64,000 nt of DNA from an uncultured Pelagibacteraceae bacterium (GCA_902559305.1 CACEHK010000001.1:99276-163275), one strand, 5' to 3'; positions 26,504 through 35,462 are shown, numbered from the stretch's first letter. Notes: generated by a model not told the origin, from the sequence alone. Numbers and translations: made by a program.

Positions 26504-27286
26504 CTACTTTGTTTTTGCTCGACCTAAGTAACTTTCTATTACTTTTTCATTTTTCATCACTTCATCTGGCGTACCTTCAAATAATACTGAACCTTCTGCC
26601 ATAACAATTACTGGGTCACACATTCTTTTTATAAAATCCATGTCATGTTCGATCATACAGAAAGTATAACCTTTTTCTTTATTTAATCTTTGAATAGCAG
26701 TTCCAATATCTTTTAATAACGTTCTGTTTACTCCAGCTCCAACTTCATCAAGCAAAACAATTTTTGCATCAACCATCATAGTTCTTCCAAGCTCAAGTAA
26801 TTTTTTTTGACCACCTGACAAATTACCAGCAAGTTCATTTGACAAATGTTTTAAATTTAAAAAATCGATTACTTCATATGCTTTTTGTTTTACAAACTTT
26901 TCTTCTTGCTTAACTAATTTTGGATTTAGTAATACTGTCATCAATTTCTCTCCAGACTGGTTACCAGGAACCATCATTAAATTTTCTAATACAGTTAAAT
27001 TTGTAAACTCATGTGCTATTTGAAAAGTTCTCAGTAATCCTTTTGAAAAAAGCTCATATGAAGGGATTGATGTTATTTCTTCATTGTTAAACATTACTTG
27101 ACCTGAGCTAGGTTTCAAATTTCCTGCAATTAAATTAAATAAAGTAGTTTTGCCAGATCCGTTTGGTCCGATAACACCAGTTATCGATCCTCTTTTAATA
27201 TTTAATGAACAATTTGATACTGCTGCTAATCCACCAAAATATTTAGAAATATTGTTTATTTGCAGAATATTTTGTTCTGACTGCAT
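26504..27286 (-). CDS. livG: ABC transporter ATP-binding protein, LivG family
   Basis: 260 residues, complete. LQINNISKYFGGLAAVSNCSL is the usual LivG opening, followed by Walker A GPNGSGKTT, signature LSGGQKKLLELGRTM, Walker B KIVLLDEVGAG and the LivG-specific C-terminus VLFEGTPDEVMKNEKVIESYLG. It is five bases after the ProC-like gene, so that enzyme and the transporter share a transcript. It is a useful in-window reference for the frameshifted livG of the second operon. Confidence 0.93.
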   Translation of the reverse strand: MQSEQNILQINNISKYFGGLAAVSNCSLNIKRGSITGVIGPNGSGKTTLFNLIAGNLKPSSGQVMFNNEEITSIPSYELFSKGLLRTFQIAHEFTNLTVLENLMMVPGNQSGEKLMTVLLNPKLVKQEEKFVKQKAYEVIDFLNLKHLSNELAGNLSGGQKKLLELGRTMMVDAKIVLLDEVGAGVNRTLLKDIGTAIQRLNKEKGYTFCMIEHDMDFIKRMCDPVIVMAEGSVLFEGTPDEVMKNEKVIESYLGRAKTK

Positions 27287-27291
27287 AAAAA

Positions 27292-28062
27292 TTATTTTTT
27301 GTTCAGTCTTTTTAATATGTTGTTAACTGAATTTTCCATAGATCTATAATAACCTGCTTTTCTTAATTCGTTTACTCCTTGCCAGTTAAGTCCTCCGGGA
27401 GTTTGTGATTCAGATACAAAATTACTTAATGGTTTTTTTGAATTAACTGATGCTAGTTCTGCTAAAGCAGAATATAAAGAAGTAATATATTGTTGTGCTT
27501 GAATTCTTTTTAATCTTCTTTTAACCAACCAATCAGATAATACTTTTACTAACTCATAAAATGATGCCATGGTACCTGAAATCGCCCAAAAATTATTTGA
27601 TAATTTTTCATTTTTTATTTCTACTGTCGTTCCAATTTTGTTAAAAAAACTTTTTACTTGCCTGTCTGGAGGAAAGATAGCAATAGGTCCTTTTCCTAAA
27701 CGTATTGGTGGCATCGGTATTGCTCTAACAATCTTTAATTTTTTTTTAACGATTTTTTTTAATTTTTTATAATTTATAGTTGAAATAAAACTTACTATAA
27801 TCTGCTTATTTTTAAATTTAAGCTTAGGTAATATTTTTTCTCCAATTTCTGGTAGAACGCCTAAAAAAACCCAATCGGAGTTATTAATTACATCTTGGTT
27901 ATTTTTTGCGATTATTATTTTTTTAAATTTTTTTTTTAATTTTTTTGACTTTTCTTTGTTTCTTGGTGAAATAGTGATTGTTTTATATTTAATTTTAGAT
28001 TTACAAATACCTGTGACTACATCAGACACAATATTTCCAGTCCCTATAAAACCTAATTTCAT
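27292..28062 (-). CDS. Pyrroline-5-carboxylate-reductase-like protein
   Basis: 256 residues with the ProC layout: N-terminal Rossmann fold MKLGFIGTGNIVSDVVTGI, then NSDWVFLGVLPEIGEKIL, RAIPMPPIRLGKGPIAIFP, and the C-terminal dimerisation region where ProC has its substrate signature (SQTPGGLNWQGVNELRKAGYY, compared with SPGGTT in ProC). It is slightly short and the signature is changed, so true P5C reduction is uncertain; it may reduce another imine. It is first gene in the minus-strand liv operon, an unusual position for proC, suggesting that the imported compound or its product is its substrate. Confidence 0.8.
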   Translation of the reverse strand: MKLGFIGTGNIVSDVVTGICKSKIKYKTITISPRNKEKSKKLKKKFKKIIIAKNNQDVINNSDWVFLGVLPEIGEKILPKLKFKNKQIIVSFISTINYKKLKKIVKKKLKIVRAIPMPPIRLGKGPIAIFPPDRQVKSFFNKIGTTVEIKNEKLSNNFWAISGTMASFYELVKVLSDWLVKRRLKRIQAQQYITSLYSALAELASVNSKKPLSNFVSESQTPGGLNWQGVNELRKAGYYRSMENSVNNILKRLNKK

Positions 28063-28106
28063 TTTTATTAATATATACTTTTAAAATTAAGATTAAATAA
28101 TTAAGA

Positions 28107-28143
28107 CAAAAAAAAAGGCCAACATTAAATGTTGGCCTTTTTT
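28107..28143 (-). terminator. Rho-independent terminator after the outer-membrane protein gene
   Basis: Perfect inverted repeat AAAAAAGGCCAACAT / ATGTTGGCCTTTTTT (15-bp arms, TAA loop), with T-runs on both strands, so it can work in both directions. It lies 22 bases after the barrel protein stop codon and upstream of the ProC-like gene. Confidence 0.9.
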
Positions 28144-28164
28144 AAATAATAATCTTTTAAAAGA

Positions 28165-28821
28165 TTAGAAGTTCTTAACTAAAGATATATGACCGCTTAA
28201 TCCAATCATATCTTGAACTTTGATAACGTTTTTGTTTGTTTGACCGTTGTCAACTTCAACATCACTGAAATCATGTCCATTAACTTCTGCTCTTAGAGAA
28301 ACTCCAGTACCAGTATCGAATTCATATCCTATTCCAACTGTATAACCGTCTGAGTCAGTATTTGGATAACTGTTTCCTGATGCTTGCGTTTCAATTGTAT
28401 TTACATCTACTCTTGTATAACCAAGCTTAACAAAAAGACCACCTAGTGGAATATTTGCTTTTGCATAAAGTGTCACCCAATTCTCAAATTCTGCCTTAAC
28501 TTTAGAAGTATCTGTAGCATTGTCTGCACTGTTTATGTTTTCAGGAGTCTCAATAGTAGTTGGTACATATGAAATACCGAAAGCAACCTGGTCACTCATA
28601 TTATATTCAGCAAATAGAGTAGCCCAATCAGCTTCAAAAGCACCATACTCTTTGGTATCATGAGACGTAGTACCTGTTTCATCAAACTCGTTTTCTATAC
28701 CAGTCGCAGCAAATACACCATTTGCAACTGATGCACCAATTGACCATTGGCTCAAATCAACTGCTGAAGCATTGACTGTTAAAAACATAGAAGCGAGAAA
28801 TGTTGCAACTAATTTTTTCAT
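28165..28821 (-). CDS. Outer-membrane beta-barrel protein
   Basis: 218 residues. A signal peptide MKKLVATFLASMFLTVNASA precedes alternating hydrophobic/polar strands (WVTLYAKANIPLGGLFVKLGYTRV, GYTVGIGYEFDTGTGVSLRAEVNG) and the chain ends in Phe (LVKNF), the usual barrel-assembly signal. Eight strands fit the length, as in OmpW/OmpA-like small barrels. Codon use and strong flanking signals suggest high expression. AAGGAATTAAG precedes the ATG. Specific role (porin, adhesion) cannot be told. Confidence 0.8.
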   Translation of the reverse strand: MKKLVATFLASMFLTVNASAVDLSQWSIGASVANGVFAATGIENEFDETGTTSHDTKEYGAFEADWATLFAEYNMSDQVAFGISYVPTTIETPENINSADNATDTSKVKAEFENWVTLYAKANIPLGGLFVKLGYTRVDVNTIETQASGNSYPNTDSDGYTVGIGYEFDTGTGVSLRAEVNGHDFSDVEVDNGQTNKNVIKVQDMIGLSGHISLVKNF

Positions 28822-28902
28822 CTTAATTCCTTATCATTAATTAATGTTTTATTTTTTAAAAAATCTACTTTTTGTAACATTTATTCATTTAATTGATGAC
28901 TC

Positions 28903-28932
28903 TTAATATCACGAAATATTGGATTTTTTCAA
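28903..28932 (-). promoter_or_regulatory. Candidate promoter of the outer-membrane protein gene
   Basis: Minus strand TTGAAA (28927-28932), 18 bases, TATTAA (28903-28908), about 80 bases before the ATG. The spacer 28822-29069 holds no ORF that I can support; the half away from this promoter is featureless AT-rich sequence between two same-strand genes. Confidence 0.35.
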
Positions 28933-29069
28933 TGTGTGGTTAATTTGCAACGCTATTTCCCTTTAAAAATAAGGACTATTTGAAATCAATCAGCAGGTGA
29001 TTTTAGTGAAAACAAAATTATTATTATAGGTAATTCTTATAAATTTTAAAAAACCGATTCCTTATATTC

Positions 29070-29855
29070 TTATCCACCAAGAAAAAGTCTACCTACGTCA
29101 GGATTTTCTAATAACTCATCACCTTTTCCGGCTATTGCAGTTTGGCCAGATACTAAAACATATCCTATGTCTGAAAACTGAAGACCTTTTTTAGCATTTT
29201 GCTCAACAAGAATAATTGTTTTTTTTTCATTTTTTTGAAGATCTCCGAGTATTTCAAATACCATCTCAATATATTTTGGTTCGAGTCCAATAGAAGGTTC
29301 ATCAACTAATAATATTGATGGTTTCATAACTAAAGCTCTTGAAATCTCTAACAATCTTCTTTCTCCACCTGATAAAACTTTTGCTGGTTGGTTTCTTCTG
29401 TTTTTAAGTCTTTCATATTTTTGAAGAACTCTCTCCGCCTCCTCAAAAGATTCTTCAGTTTTATCCTTTATATATCCTCCCATTAGAAGATTTTCTTCTA
29501 CAGTCATGTCTGGAAAAACAGAATTATCTTGTAATATATAAGCAATTCCTTCTGACTTTAATTTTTGAGCTGGTGATAGATTTGTAATTTTTTTTCCTTC
29601 AATTTCAATTTGACCAGAAAATATATTTGTAAAACCATATATCGAATGAAGAATTGTAGATTTTCCAGCACCATTTGGACCAATTAAACATAGAGATTGT
29701 GCTTTACTTACAAATAAATCAAAATTATGCAAAATTTCCATTTTACCATATCCTGCTGACAAGCCTTTAATTGTTAAATGAATATTTTCAGGTGAAAGTT
29801 TTTTTAAATCTTCTGATACAGGTGCTTTTCCCAAAACTTCATATTGATTTTTCAT
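29070..29855 (-). CDS. livF: ABC transporter ATP-binding protein, LivF family (second system)
   Basis: 261 residues. Compared with the first LivF it has an N-terminal extension of about 25 residues (MKNQYEVLGKAPVSEDLKKLSPENI). Walker A GPNGAGKST, signature LSGGERRLLEISRAL, Walker B SILLVDEPSIG and ILVEQNAKKGL are intact. Its ATG overlaps the livG stop by one base (TAATG). It ends the second liv operon; no clear terminator was seen downstream in the 248-base spacer. Confidence 0.92.
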   Translation of the reverse strand: MKNQYEVLGKAPVSEDLKKLSPENIHLTIKGLSAGYGKMEILHNFDLFVSKAQSLCLIGPNGAGKSTILHSIYGFTNIFSGQIEIEGKKITNLSPAQKLKSEGIAYILQDNSVFPDMTVEENLLMGGYIKDKTEESFEEAERVLQKYERLKNRRNQPAKVLSGGERRLLEISRALVMKPSILLVDEPSIGLEPKYIEMVFEILGDLQKNEKKTIILVEQNAKKGLQFSDIGYVLVSGQTAIAGKGDELLENPDVGRLFLGG

Positions 29856-30596
29856 TATTGCGCTCCAAGATAAGCATCTATTACTCGCTTATCATTTTTA
29901 ATTTCTTCTGGAGTTCCATTCGCTAGCAACTGACCATGAGCAAGGCAGAAAATATTTTCTGCAAGCTGCATAATTACTCTCATATTGTGTTCTATTACTA
30001 AAAGAGTAATTCCAAAATCCTGATTTACTTTAATTAATCTATCAATAATTCCATTGATCAAAGTCGGATTTATACCTGCGGTAGGTTCGTCAAGTAATAA
30101 CATTTCTGGTTCATTCATCAATGCCATGGCTAACTCTAATAATTTCTGCTGCCCAAATGACAAATCCCCAGCTCTTAATTTTCTTTTTTGATATAATCCT
30201 ACGAAGCTCAATAGATTTTCCGCTTTATCCGTTAAGTTTTTAGGAATTTTAGAAAATATTTTTAGAAAACTCTCATCACTACCTTTGTGGCTAATGAGCA
30301 TATTTTCTACACAGTTCAGCTTTCCATAAATCCTTGTTTGTTGGAATGTTCTAAGTAATCCTAGTTTAGCTATTACTGGGACAGGTAATTCTGAAACTTC
30401 TTTGCCATTAAACTTGATTGACCCTTTATCTATAGGGTATGTTCCTACAATAGAATTAAACAATGTAGTTTTTCCAGATCCATTTGGACCTATTAGACCA
30501 ACAATTTTTTCCTTTATCAACAGACATGGAGATATCAACATTTGCTTTAACTCCTCCAAATGACTTGCTTACATTATTTACTTCTAAAATGCTCAT
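29855..30596 (-). CDS. livG: ABC transporter ATP-binding protein, LivG family, interrupted by a +1 frameshift
   Basis: The natural start is ATG 30596, overlapping the livM TGA as ATGA, and reads MSILEVNNVSKSFGGVKANVDISMSVDKGK. At a run of six A (plus-strand T 30505-30510) the frame then goes out of register and stops soon after. Removing one A restores KIVGLIGPNGSGKTT and the rest of LivG to 29855, including LSFGQQKLLELAMAL and MLLLDEPTAG. The ORF track therefore shows only 29855-30559 from a spurious TTG. Either a sequencing/assembly indel, a real mutation, or transcript slippage; indel in a homopolymer is most likely. Confidence 0.85.
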
Positions 30597-31642
30597 TTGA
30601 GTTCTACCTGTGCCTTTCGATCAGCTTCATCAATTACTTCTCCAAATCTTTCTGGATATTTTTCTCTTAACCAGCCCATAATTCCTTCTGGAAAATAAAT
30701 TACAATTACAACAATCAAAACTCCTAATGCAACATATTGCCATCCAAGAAAAAAAGTCCAAAAACCTTCTTTAAATATATGAAAAATAGTTGCTCCAATA
30801 ATTGGTCCCCACAAAGTTCCTTTTCCACCTAAAATTGCCATTAAAACCATAAAGACTCCCATTTCTCTTCCATCAAAAGCAACATCTGTTGAGTCAATAT
30901 ATCCAACTAAACCACCCATTATTCCGCCAGCTAAACCACAAAAGAATGCAGATATCATCCAACCAATAATTTTATATTTCATTGTTTGAATACCCATAGC
31001 TTCTGCTTTGTCTTCGTTGTCCCTAATCGCGTTTAGAATTAGTTTAAACCTTGTAGAATAAATCATTCTTACGGCAATAAATGTAAATACAAGTACAAAG
31101 AAACTTAAAAAATAAAAAAATTCACCTCTTGCTTCTAAACCACCAAAATCAGGAAAGGGAGGAGTTGTAAATCCTTGACCAGCTCCAATTATTTCTATAC
31201 CTCCGGAAATCTCTCCTGCAGCGACACCTAAACCTAAAGTACAAATTGCAAAATAATGACCTCTTAAACCTAAAATTGAGTATCCAATTAACCCTGCAAC
31301 AATAGTTGGAACTATTGCAGCAACAAAAAGTCCAGCTGCCATTCCTTGAAAAAATTGAGCTGGTGTATGTACAAAAGTTTTTTCTCCACCACTTTCAGTC
31401 CATTCAGCTAACGGGAAAAACATTCCAACCTGAACTGAAGCACAAAGATACATTCCAAGACCATAAAATAAAATATTACCAAAAGAGTTGTAGCCCATCT
31501 CTCCACCTTGAATATTCCAAGTGGTTGCCAAAACTATAAGTACGCATAGAATTGATAATTGAACTTTAAATGCTGGAAAAATAAATGGAGCTGCTATTCC
31601 AAATATTAAAATACCTGCATATAAAATTATATTTTTATTCAT
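30593..31642 (-). CDS. livM: ABC transporter permease, LivM family (second system)
   Basis: 349 residues, normal LivM length. GLRGHYFAICTLGLGVAAGEISGG, KLILNAIRDNEDKAEAMGIQTMKYK and FMVLMAILGGKGTLWGPIIGATIFHIFKE are family signatures. Its start overlaps the stop of the secreted hydrolase gene (ATGA) and its stop overlaps the livG start (ATGA). It forms the permease dimer with LivH encoded two genes upstream. Confidence 0.92.
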   Translation of the reverse strand: MNKNIILYAGILIFGIAAPFIFPAFKVQLSILCVLIVLATTWNIQGGEMGYNSFGNILFYGLGMYLCASVQVGMFFPLAEWTESGGEKTFVHTPAQFFQGMAAGLFVAAIVPTIVAGLIGYSILGLRGHYFAICTLGLGVAAGEISGGIEIIGAGQGFTTPPFPDFGGLEARGEFFYFLSFFVLVFTFIAVRMIYSTRFKLILNAIRDNEDKAEAMGIQTMKYKIIGWMISAFFCGLAGGIMGGLVGYIDSTDVAFDGREMGVFMVLMAILGGKGTLWGPIIGATIFHIFKEGFWTFFLGWQYVALGVLIVVIVIYFPEGIMGWLREKYPERFGEVIDEADRKAQVELK

Positions 31643-32571
31643 TTAATTCTTGAAGCTATATAATTTATTATTTCAGGATTATAATATTGAAAACAAAGCC
31701 CTACATCCATATCATGACCTTTTTTTACAGGTTCCTCCCAGTCGTCTCCTTTTCTCTTACAGCTCTTTCCATTAATTTTATAATCTTCTGAAATTACTAT
31801 TCTTTTCATTCCTGGAATTTCCTCTAACCAATCAGATAATAATCCTTCATATTTATCCTTTGGGTGTGTAAAAGCTAATATAGGAACTTTTAAATTATTT
31901 TTAATTTCATCATTCATCTTTTGACGCAAGTCATGAGGTCCTTGAGCTTTTTTTTTAAATTTAGCCATAGCTTTTTCTACACCATTTTTTTTTACCTTAT
32001 ATTTGTGAGATAGTTTACCAAAGCATGCTTGCATATAAGATATGCCTCCACCAGCCTTATCTGGATATCTAGACATAAACAGCAATGTGGTTAAACCACC
32101 ACAAGAATGTCCGGTAACAAAAACTTGTTTTCTGGGTACTCCCGCATCTACAAATTTTTCAATTAATTCTAAATTTAATTCTACTCTTTTATCTAACATA
32201 TGCTTACCTTCATAAATTTTTGGTTGAGGCTTTAAATACCACCAATCCTTTTTTTTAGACATATCTCCTCTAAGATGAGTTGAGCATAAATTATAAACCA
32301 TTATTTTTTTTCCATTAACCTCTTGGTCTATCAAAGATGCATGATTTCTTAACATTGATACCCATGTACAATTTTTTACGATATCATTTTCGTCTTGTCC
32401 GTGATTATAAATTAAAATAATTTTATTTTTAGGATCCTTAATCTCAAAACTTTTAATCAATCTAACTTTTTTGTTAATAAATCCACTTTCATTAATTTTA
32501 TCATAGGGTCCTGCGTAAACTGGAAAATTAACAAAAATACTTAATATTAATATTGTTATTATTTTTTTCAT
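31639..32571 (-). CDS. Secreted alpha/beta hydrolase embedded in the liv operon
   Basis: 310 residues with a signal peptide (MKKIITILILSIFVNFPVYA). The alpha/beta-hydrolase core has YNHGQDEND (oxyanion region) and nucleophile elbow VTGHSCGGLTTL with Ser near 170; a late Asp (AFTHPKDKYEG) and His (KKGHDMDVG) could complete the triad. Several Cys may form periplasmic disulfides. It lies between livH and livM, and overlaps livM by ATGA, so it is made in step with the transporter. It probably cleaves an ester or amide in the periplasm and the transporter takes up the product. Exact family not recognised. Confidence 0.75.
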   Translation of the reverse strand: MKKIITILILSIFVNFPVYAGPYDKINESGFINKKVRLIKSFEIKDPKNKIILIYNHGQDENDIVKNCTWVSMLRNHASLIDQEVNGKKIMVYNLCSTHLRGDMSKKKDWWYLKPQPKIYEGKHMLDKRVELNLELIEKFVDAGVPRKQVFVTGHSCGGLTTLLFMSRYPDKAGGGISYMQACFGKLSHKYKVKKNGVEKAMAKFKKKAQGPHDLRQKMNDEIKNNLKVPILAFTHPKDKYEGLLSDWLEEIPGMKRIVISEDYKINGKSCKRKGDDWEEPVKKGHDMDVGLCFQYYNPEIINYIASRIK

Positions 32572-32581
32572 TTTTTTTTAT

Positions 32582-33475
32582 TTATTTTAGATATTCTCTC
32601 TTTTTTGAAAGTTTAAATCTTCTATAAACGAGTATTAAAACTAATAATAAAAATACTGATCCTATTCTAAACTCTGTTCCAAGAATATAGTCTGCAAATT
32701 CTTCAAAAACTCCAAGACCCATGCCAGATAATGCTACGCCTGGTAGATTTCCTAAACCGGCAACAATCACAATCATAAAAGACCTAATTGTATATGGTAA
32801 TCCCATATAAGGATGAATAGTAAAGGTGATTGAAATAAGAGCTCCGGCTACTCCGCATAAAGCTGCATTTATACCAAAAGTTGCGGCATAAACTTTTTCA
32901 GTGTCGACACCTAAAATCTTTGCTGCCCTTGCATTTTGAGCTGTAGCTCTTATCGCTCGTCCAAGCTTTGATTTTTTCATATAAATTACTAAACAAATTG
33001 CAAAAACAATACTTACAAATGCAGAAAATATTTTTGAATTTGGCAAAACAACATTACTATCAAATAAAAAAGTTGTTCCATAACCTGAATTAGCAAGTAC
33101 TACATCAGCACCAAATGCAAAATTCATTAGTTGCATGAAAAGGATACTTATTCCAAATGTAGCTAGAATTGAAATAAATAGATCTCTATCAACAACTTTA
33201 TTGATTACTAACTTGTAAAGTCCTACACCAACAAAGTACATTATGAATGGAGAAACAATTACTCCCCAAGCAGGATGAATTCCATACAAGTACATAAAAT
33301 ATGCAATGTACCCTCCTAAAATAACTAAATCACCCTGAGCAATATTTATGATATTCATCACTCCCCATTGCAGGGCCATACCATAAGCAATCAATGCAAA
33401 TAAAATTCCAAGAAGTATTCCATCCAAGCAAGCTTGAATACTAATCATTGGATATTGAAAAACCATAAAATCCAT
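32582..33475 (-). CDS. livH: ABC transporter permease, LivH family (second system)
   Basis: 297 residues. GILLGILFALIAYGMALQWGVMNIINIAQGDLVILGGY, KSKLGRAIRATAQNARAAKILGVD and VAGLGNLPGVALSGMGLGVFEEFADYI are the family motifs. The gene begins 18 bases after a terminator hairpin that separates it from the binding-protein gene, so it is expressed by read-through or at a lower level. The secreted hydrolase follows after 10 bases. Confidence 0.92.
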   Translation of the reverse strand: MDFMVFQYPMISIQACLDGILLGILFALIAYGMALQWGVMNIINIAQGDLVILGGYIAYFMYLYGIHPAWGVIVSPFIMYFVGVGLYKLVINKVVDRDLFISILATFGISILFMQLMNFAFGADVVLANSGYGTTFLFDSNVVLPNSKIFSAFVSIVFAICLVIYMKKSKLGRAIRATAQNARAAKILGVDTEKVYAATFGINAALCGVAGALISITFTIHPYMGLPYTIRSFMIVIVAGLGNLPGVALSGMGLGVFEEFADYILGTEFRIGSVFLLLVLILVYRRFKLSKKREYLK

Positions 33476-33488
33476 AAATTGCCCTAGG

Positions 33489-33521
33489 AAAAAAATACCC
33501 CCTAGATTTTAGGGGGTATTT
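33489..33521 (-). terminator. Rho-independent terminator between binding-protein gene and livH
   Basis: Minus strand AAATACCCCCT, a 7-base loop, AGGGGGTATTT and a T-run (11-bp perfect stem with five G-C pairs). It is 12 bases past the binding-protein stop and ahead of livH, the same arrangement as in the TRAP operon at 6,516-6,550. Confidence 0.88.
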
Positions 33522-33533
33522 ATAGATTAGTTA

Positions 33534-34772
33534 TTATCTTTCAGACCACTTAGGTACTGGGTGAATTAACTTTGCAGAAGCCCACTTAAGTGGAGCAACA
33601 ACTTTGTTTTCACATTTTCCAGAGCTATCACAAATAACTTGGAACAATACCATTGGTTTAGAAACATTTTGTCCACCTGGAGCAAATTTTATGTTTCCAT
33701 AAAAAGTTTGCATGTCAGTTGCGGCAAGAGCATCTCTTACTTTCTTTTGATCAAAAGAATTTGCTCTTTCAAATGCATCTTTAAAAACCAATAAAGCAGC
33801 CGAAGATTCAGCAGCTTGATATGGTGGCGCATATCCAAACATTTTAGTAAAATCTGCATCATATGTCATACCGTCTTTAAACCACTTATCCTTATAGGTT
33901 AAAGTCTTGTGCCATTGAGAGGCACATAAAGCATATTGAGAATTTTTACCATGTTGTTTTGATAGTTTAGCAGCATCACAGTGCGTCATTGCAAGCATAG
34001 GGACATCAACTTTCATTTCAGCTATTTGTCTAATAGCAGTCAAAGCACCTTTTGTATGACCTGATACAACAAGCACGTCAGGCTTCATCTGTTTTACTTT
34101 AACTAAAGTAGCAGCCATATCATTAAGCTCTTTTGGTAATTTGTCGTCAATTATAATTTCAGATCCTGTATCTTTAGCAGCATCTAAAATACCCAATCTA
34201 ACGTCTTGAGAAAAAGCATCTTGTTCAAAAGCTTGTGCAATTCTAACGCCTTTACCACCATTTAATTCAACAGCAGTTCTAATTGCTACATCAAGATATA
34301 AGTTTGCTGGTGCTAAAACAGCAAATAGATACTTGTATCCTTTAGTAAATAAAGATCTAGATGCACCATTAGCCTCAACCATTGGCACTCCATATTTTTC
34401 AGTAACAGGAGCCATAGCTTTAGTTAATCCAGAACTATAAGGTCCAAGCATAAATTCTACTTTATCTTGGCTTATTAATCTCTCTGCAAGTTGGGCTGCT
34501 CTTTTAGGATTTGATTCATCATCATAGTAAATGATTTCAAATTTATAAGTTTTTCCACCAACTTTAATACCACCCATGCTGTTAATTCTCTCTACGGCCA
34601 TATTATAACCGTTTTGAGTATGAACACCATTAGACGAATATTTCCCTGTTAATGAAACAGCAGCACCTAAAACAATTTTATCACCAACTACTTTTGCAAA
34701 AGAAACAATCGAAGTTGATAACAATAATGTTAATGCAGAAACAAATGTAATTATAATGTTTTTTATTTTCAT
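33534..34772 (-). CDS. ABC transporter substrate-binding protein, branched-chain type (second system)
   Basis: 412 residues. Signal peptide MKIKNIIITFVSALTLLLSTSIVSFA, then a type I binding fold: VLGAAVSLTGKYSSNGVHTQNGYNMAVERIN, FMLGPYSSGLTKAMAPVTEKYGVPMVEANGAS. AGAGAGGAAAT precedes the ATG. It heads the second liv operon and is separated from it by a terminator, consistent with high binding-protein output. The family takes branched-chain amino acids, amides, urea or aromatic acids; the ligand is not determined. The embedded secreted esterase suggests an ester- or amide-derived solute. Confidence 0.92.
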   Translation of the reverse strand: MKIKNIIITFVSALTLLLSTSIVSFAKVVGDKIVLGAAVSLTGKYSSNGVHTQNGYNMAVERINSMGGIKVGGKTYKFEIIYYDDESNPKRAAQLAERLISQDKVEFMLGPYSSGLTKAMAPVTEKYGVPMVEANGASRSLFTKGYKYLFAVLAPANLYLDVAIRTAVELNGGKGVRIAQAFEQDAFSQDVRLGILDAAKDTGSEIIIDDKLPKELNDMAATLVKVKQMKPDVLVVSGHTKGALTAIRQIAEMKVDVPMLAMTHCDAAKLSKQHGKNSQYALCASQWHKTLTYKDKWFKDGMTYDADFTKMFGYAPPYQAAESSAALLVFKDAFERANSFDQKKVRDALAATDMQTFYGNIKFAPGGQNVSKPMVLFQVICDSSGKCENKVVAPLKWASAKLIHPVPKWSER

Positions 34773-34804
34773 TTATTTCCTCTCTTTTTAATTAATTAAA
34801 ATCA

Positions 34805-34834
34805 TATTTAACTAAGAATTTGATTTTATTTCAA
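34805..34834 (-). promoter_or_regulatory. Candidate promoter of the second binding-protein gene
   Basis: Minus strand TTGAAA (34829-34834), 18 bases, TAAATA (34805-34810), about 33 bases before the ATG. Spacing is at the long end and the -10 is poor, so confidence is low. Confidence 0.3.
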
Positions 34835-34847
34835 GCTACACAGTGTC

Positions 34848-35462
34848 TTAGTAATGTTGAGTTGCAGCAATTATAACTGCTATAATTAATAAAACACACG
34901 CTGAAATTGTATTAATTACTTTTGGATTTGCTTTAATCCAAATAATTAATTTATTTGCAAGAATTGCATAACCAACAAGAGATAAAAAATCTAATACCAT
35001 ATAAGTTGTGATCAATATAAAGAATTGAATAATATAATTTGAATTAAAATCTATAAATTGAGGAAATATTAATGGAAAAAATGCCCAAGCTTTTGGGCTT
35101 GTTCCTGCTACTAAAAAACCATCCTTAAAAAATGAAAAAAAACTTTTTTTATTGTGATTAGCAGTGTTAAAATGTTTTGGTCTACTATTATAAATATCGT
35201 AAGCTAAATAAATCAAATATAAAATTCCAATCCACTTAAAAAAATTTAAAAAGTTTGGATTTTCTGAAAAAAAAGAACCTAAAACAAAAATAACTAAAAT
35301 TCCCTGAAAAAAATTTGCAGATATATCTCCTAATGCTGTCCAAATGCATTTTTGAACACCATAATTCATTGAATAAGAAATTATAACAATTCTGGGCGTT
35401 CCTGGTGTAATAAATAGAAATAAGATTATTTGAAGAAAAAGTATGTAATTCAGAGGAAGCAT
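34848..35462 (-). CDS. LysE/RhtB-family amino acid exporter
   Basis: 204 residues, six predicted helices, standard length. LFITPGTPRIVIISYSMNYG is the N-terminal family signature (PGP region, here PGT), and GFLVAGTSPKAWAFFPLIFPQFID the central one. These proteins export basic or neutral amino acids by proton antiport. There is no good Shine-Dalgarno next to the ATG; instead a long inverted repeat begins eight bases upstream and its 3' arm contains TAGGA, so translation may be controlled by RNA folding. Confidence 0.88.
   Translation of the reverse strand: MLPLNYILFLQIILFLFITPGTPRIVIISYSMNYGVQKCIWTALGDISANFFQGILVIFVLGSFFSENPNFLNFFKWIGILYLIYLAYDIYNSRPKHFNTANHNKKSFFSFFKDGFLVAGTSPKAWAFFPLIFPQFIDFNSNYIIQFFILITTYMVLDFLSLVGYAILANKLIIWIKANPKVINTISACVLLIIAVIIAATQHY

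Noticed and set aside
29855-30559. LivG starting at the TTG codon as in the ORF track
   Set aside because: The first 15 or so residues of that ORF do not match LivG; the matching N-terminus is in another frame starting at 30596.
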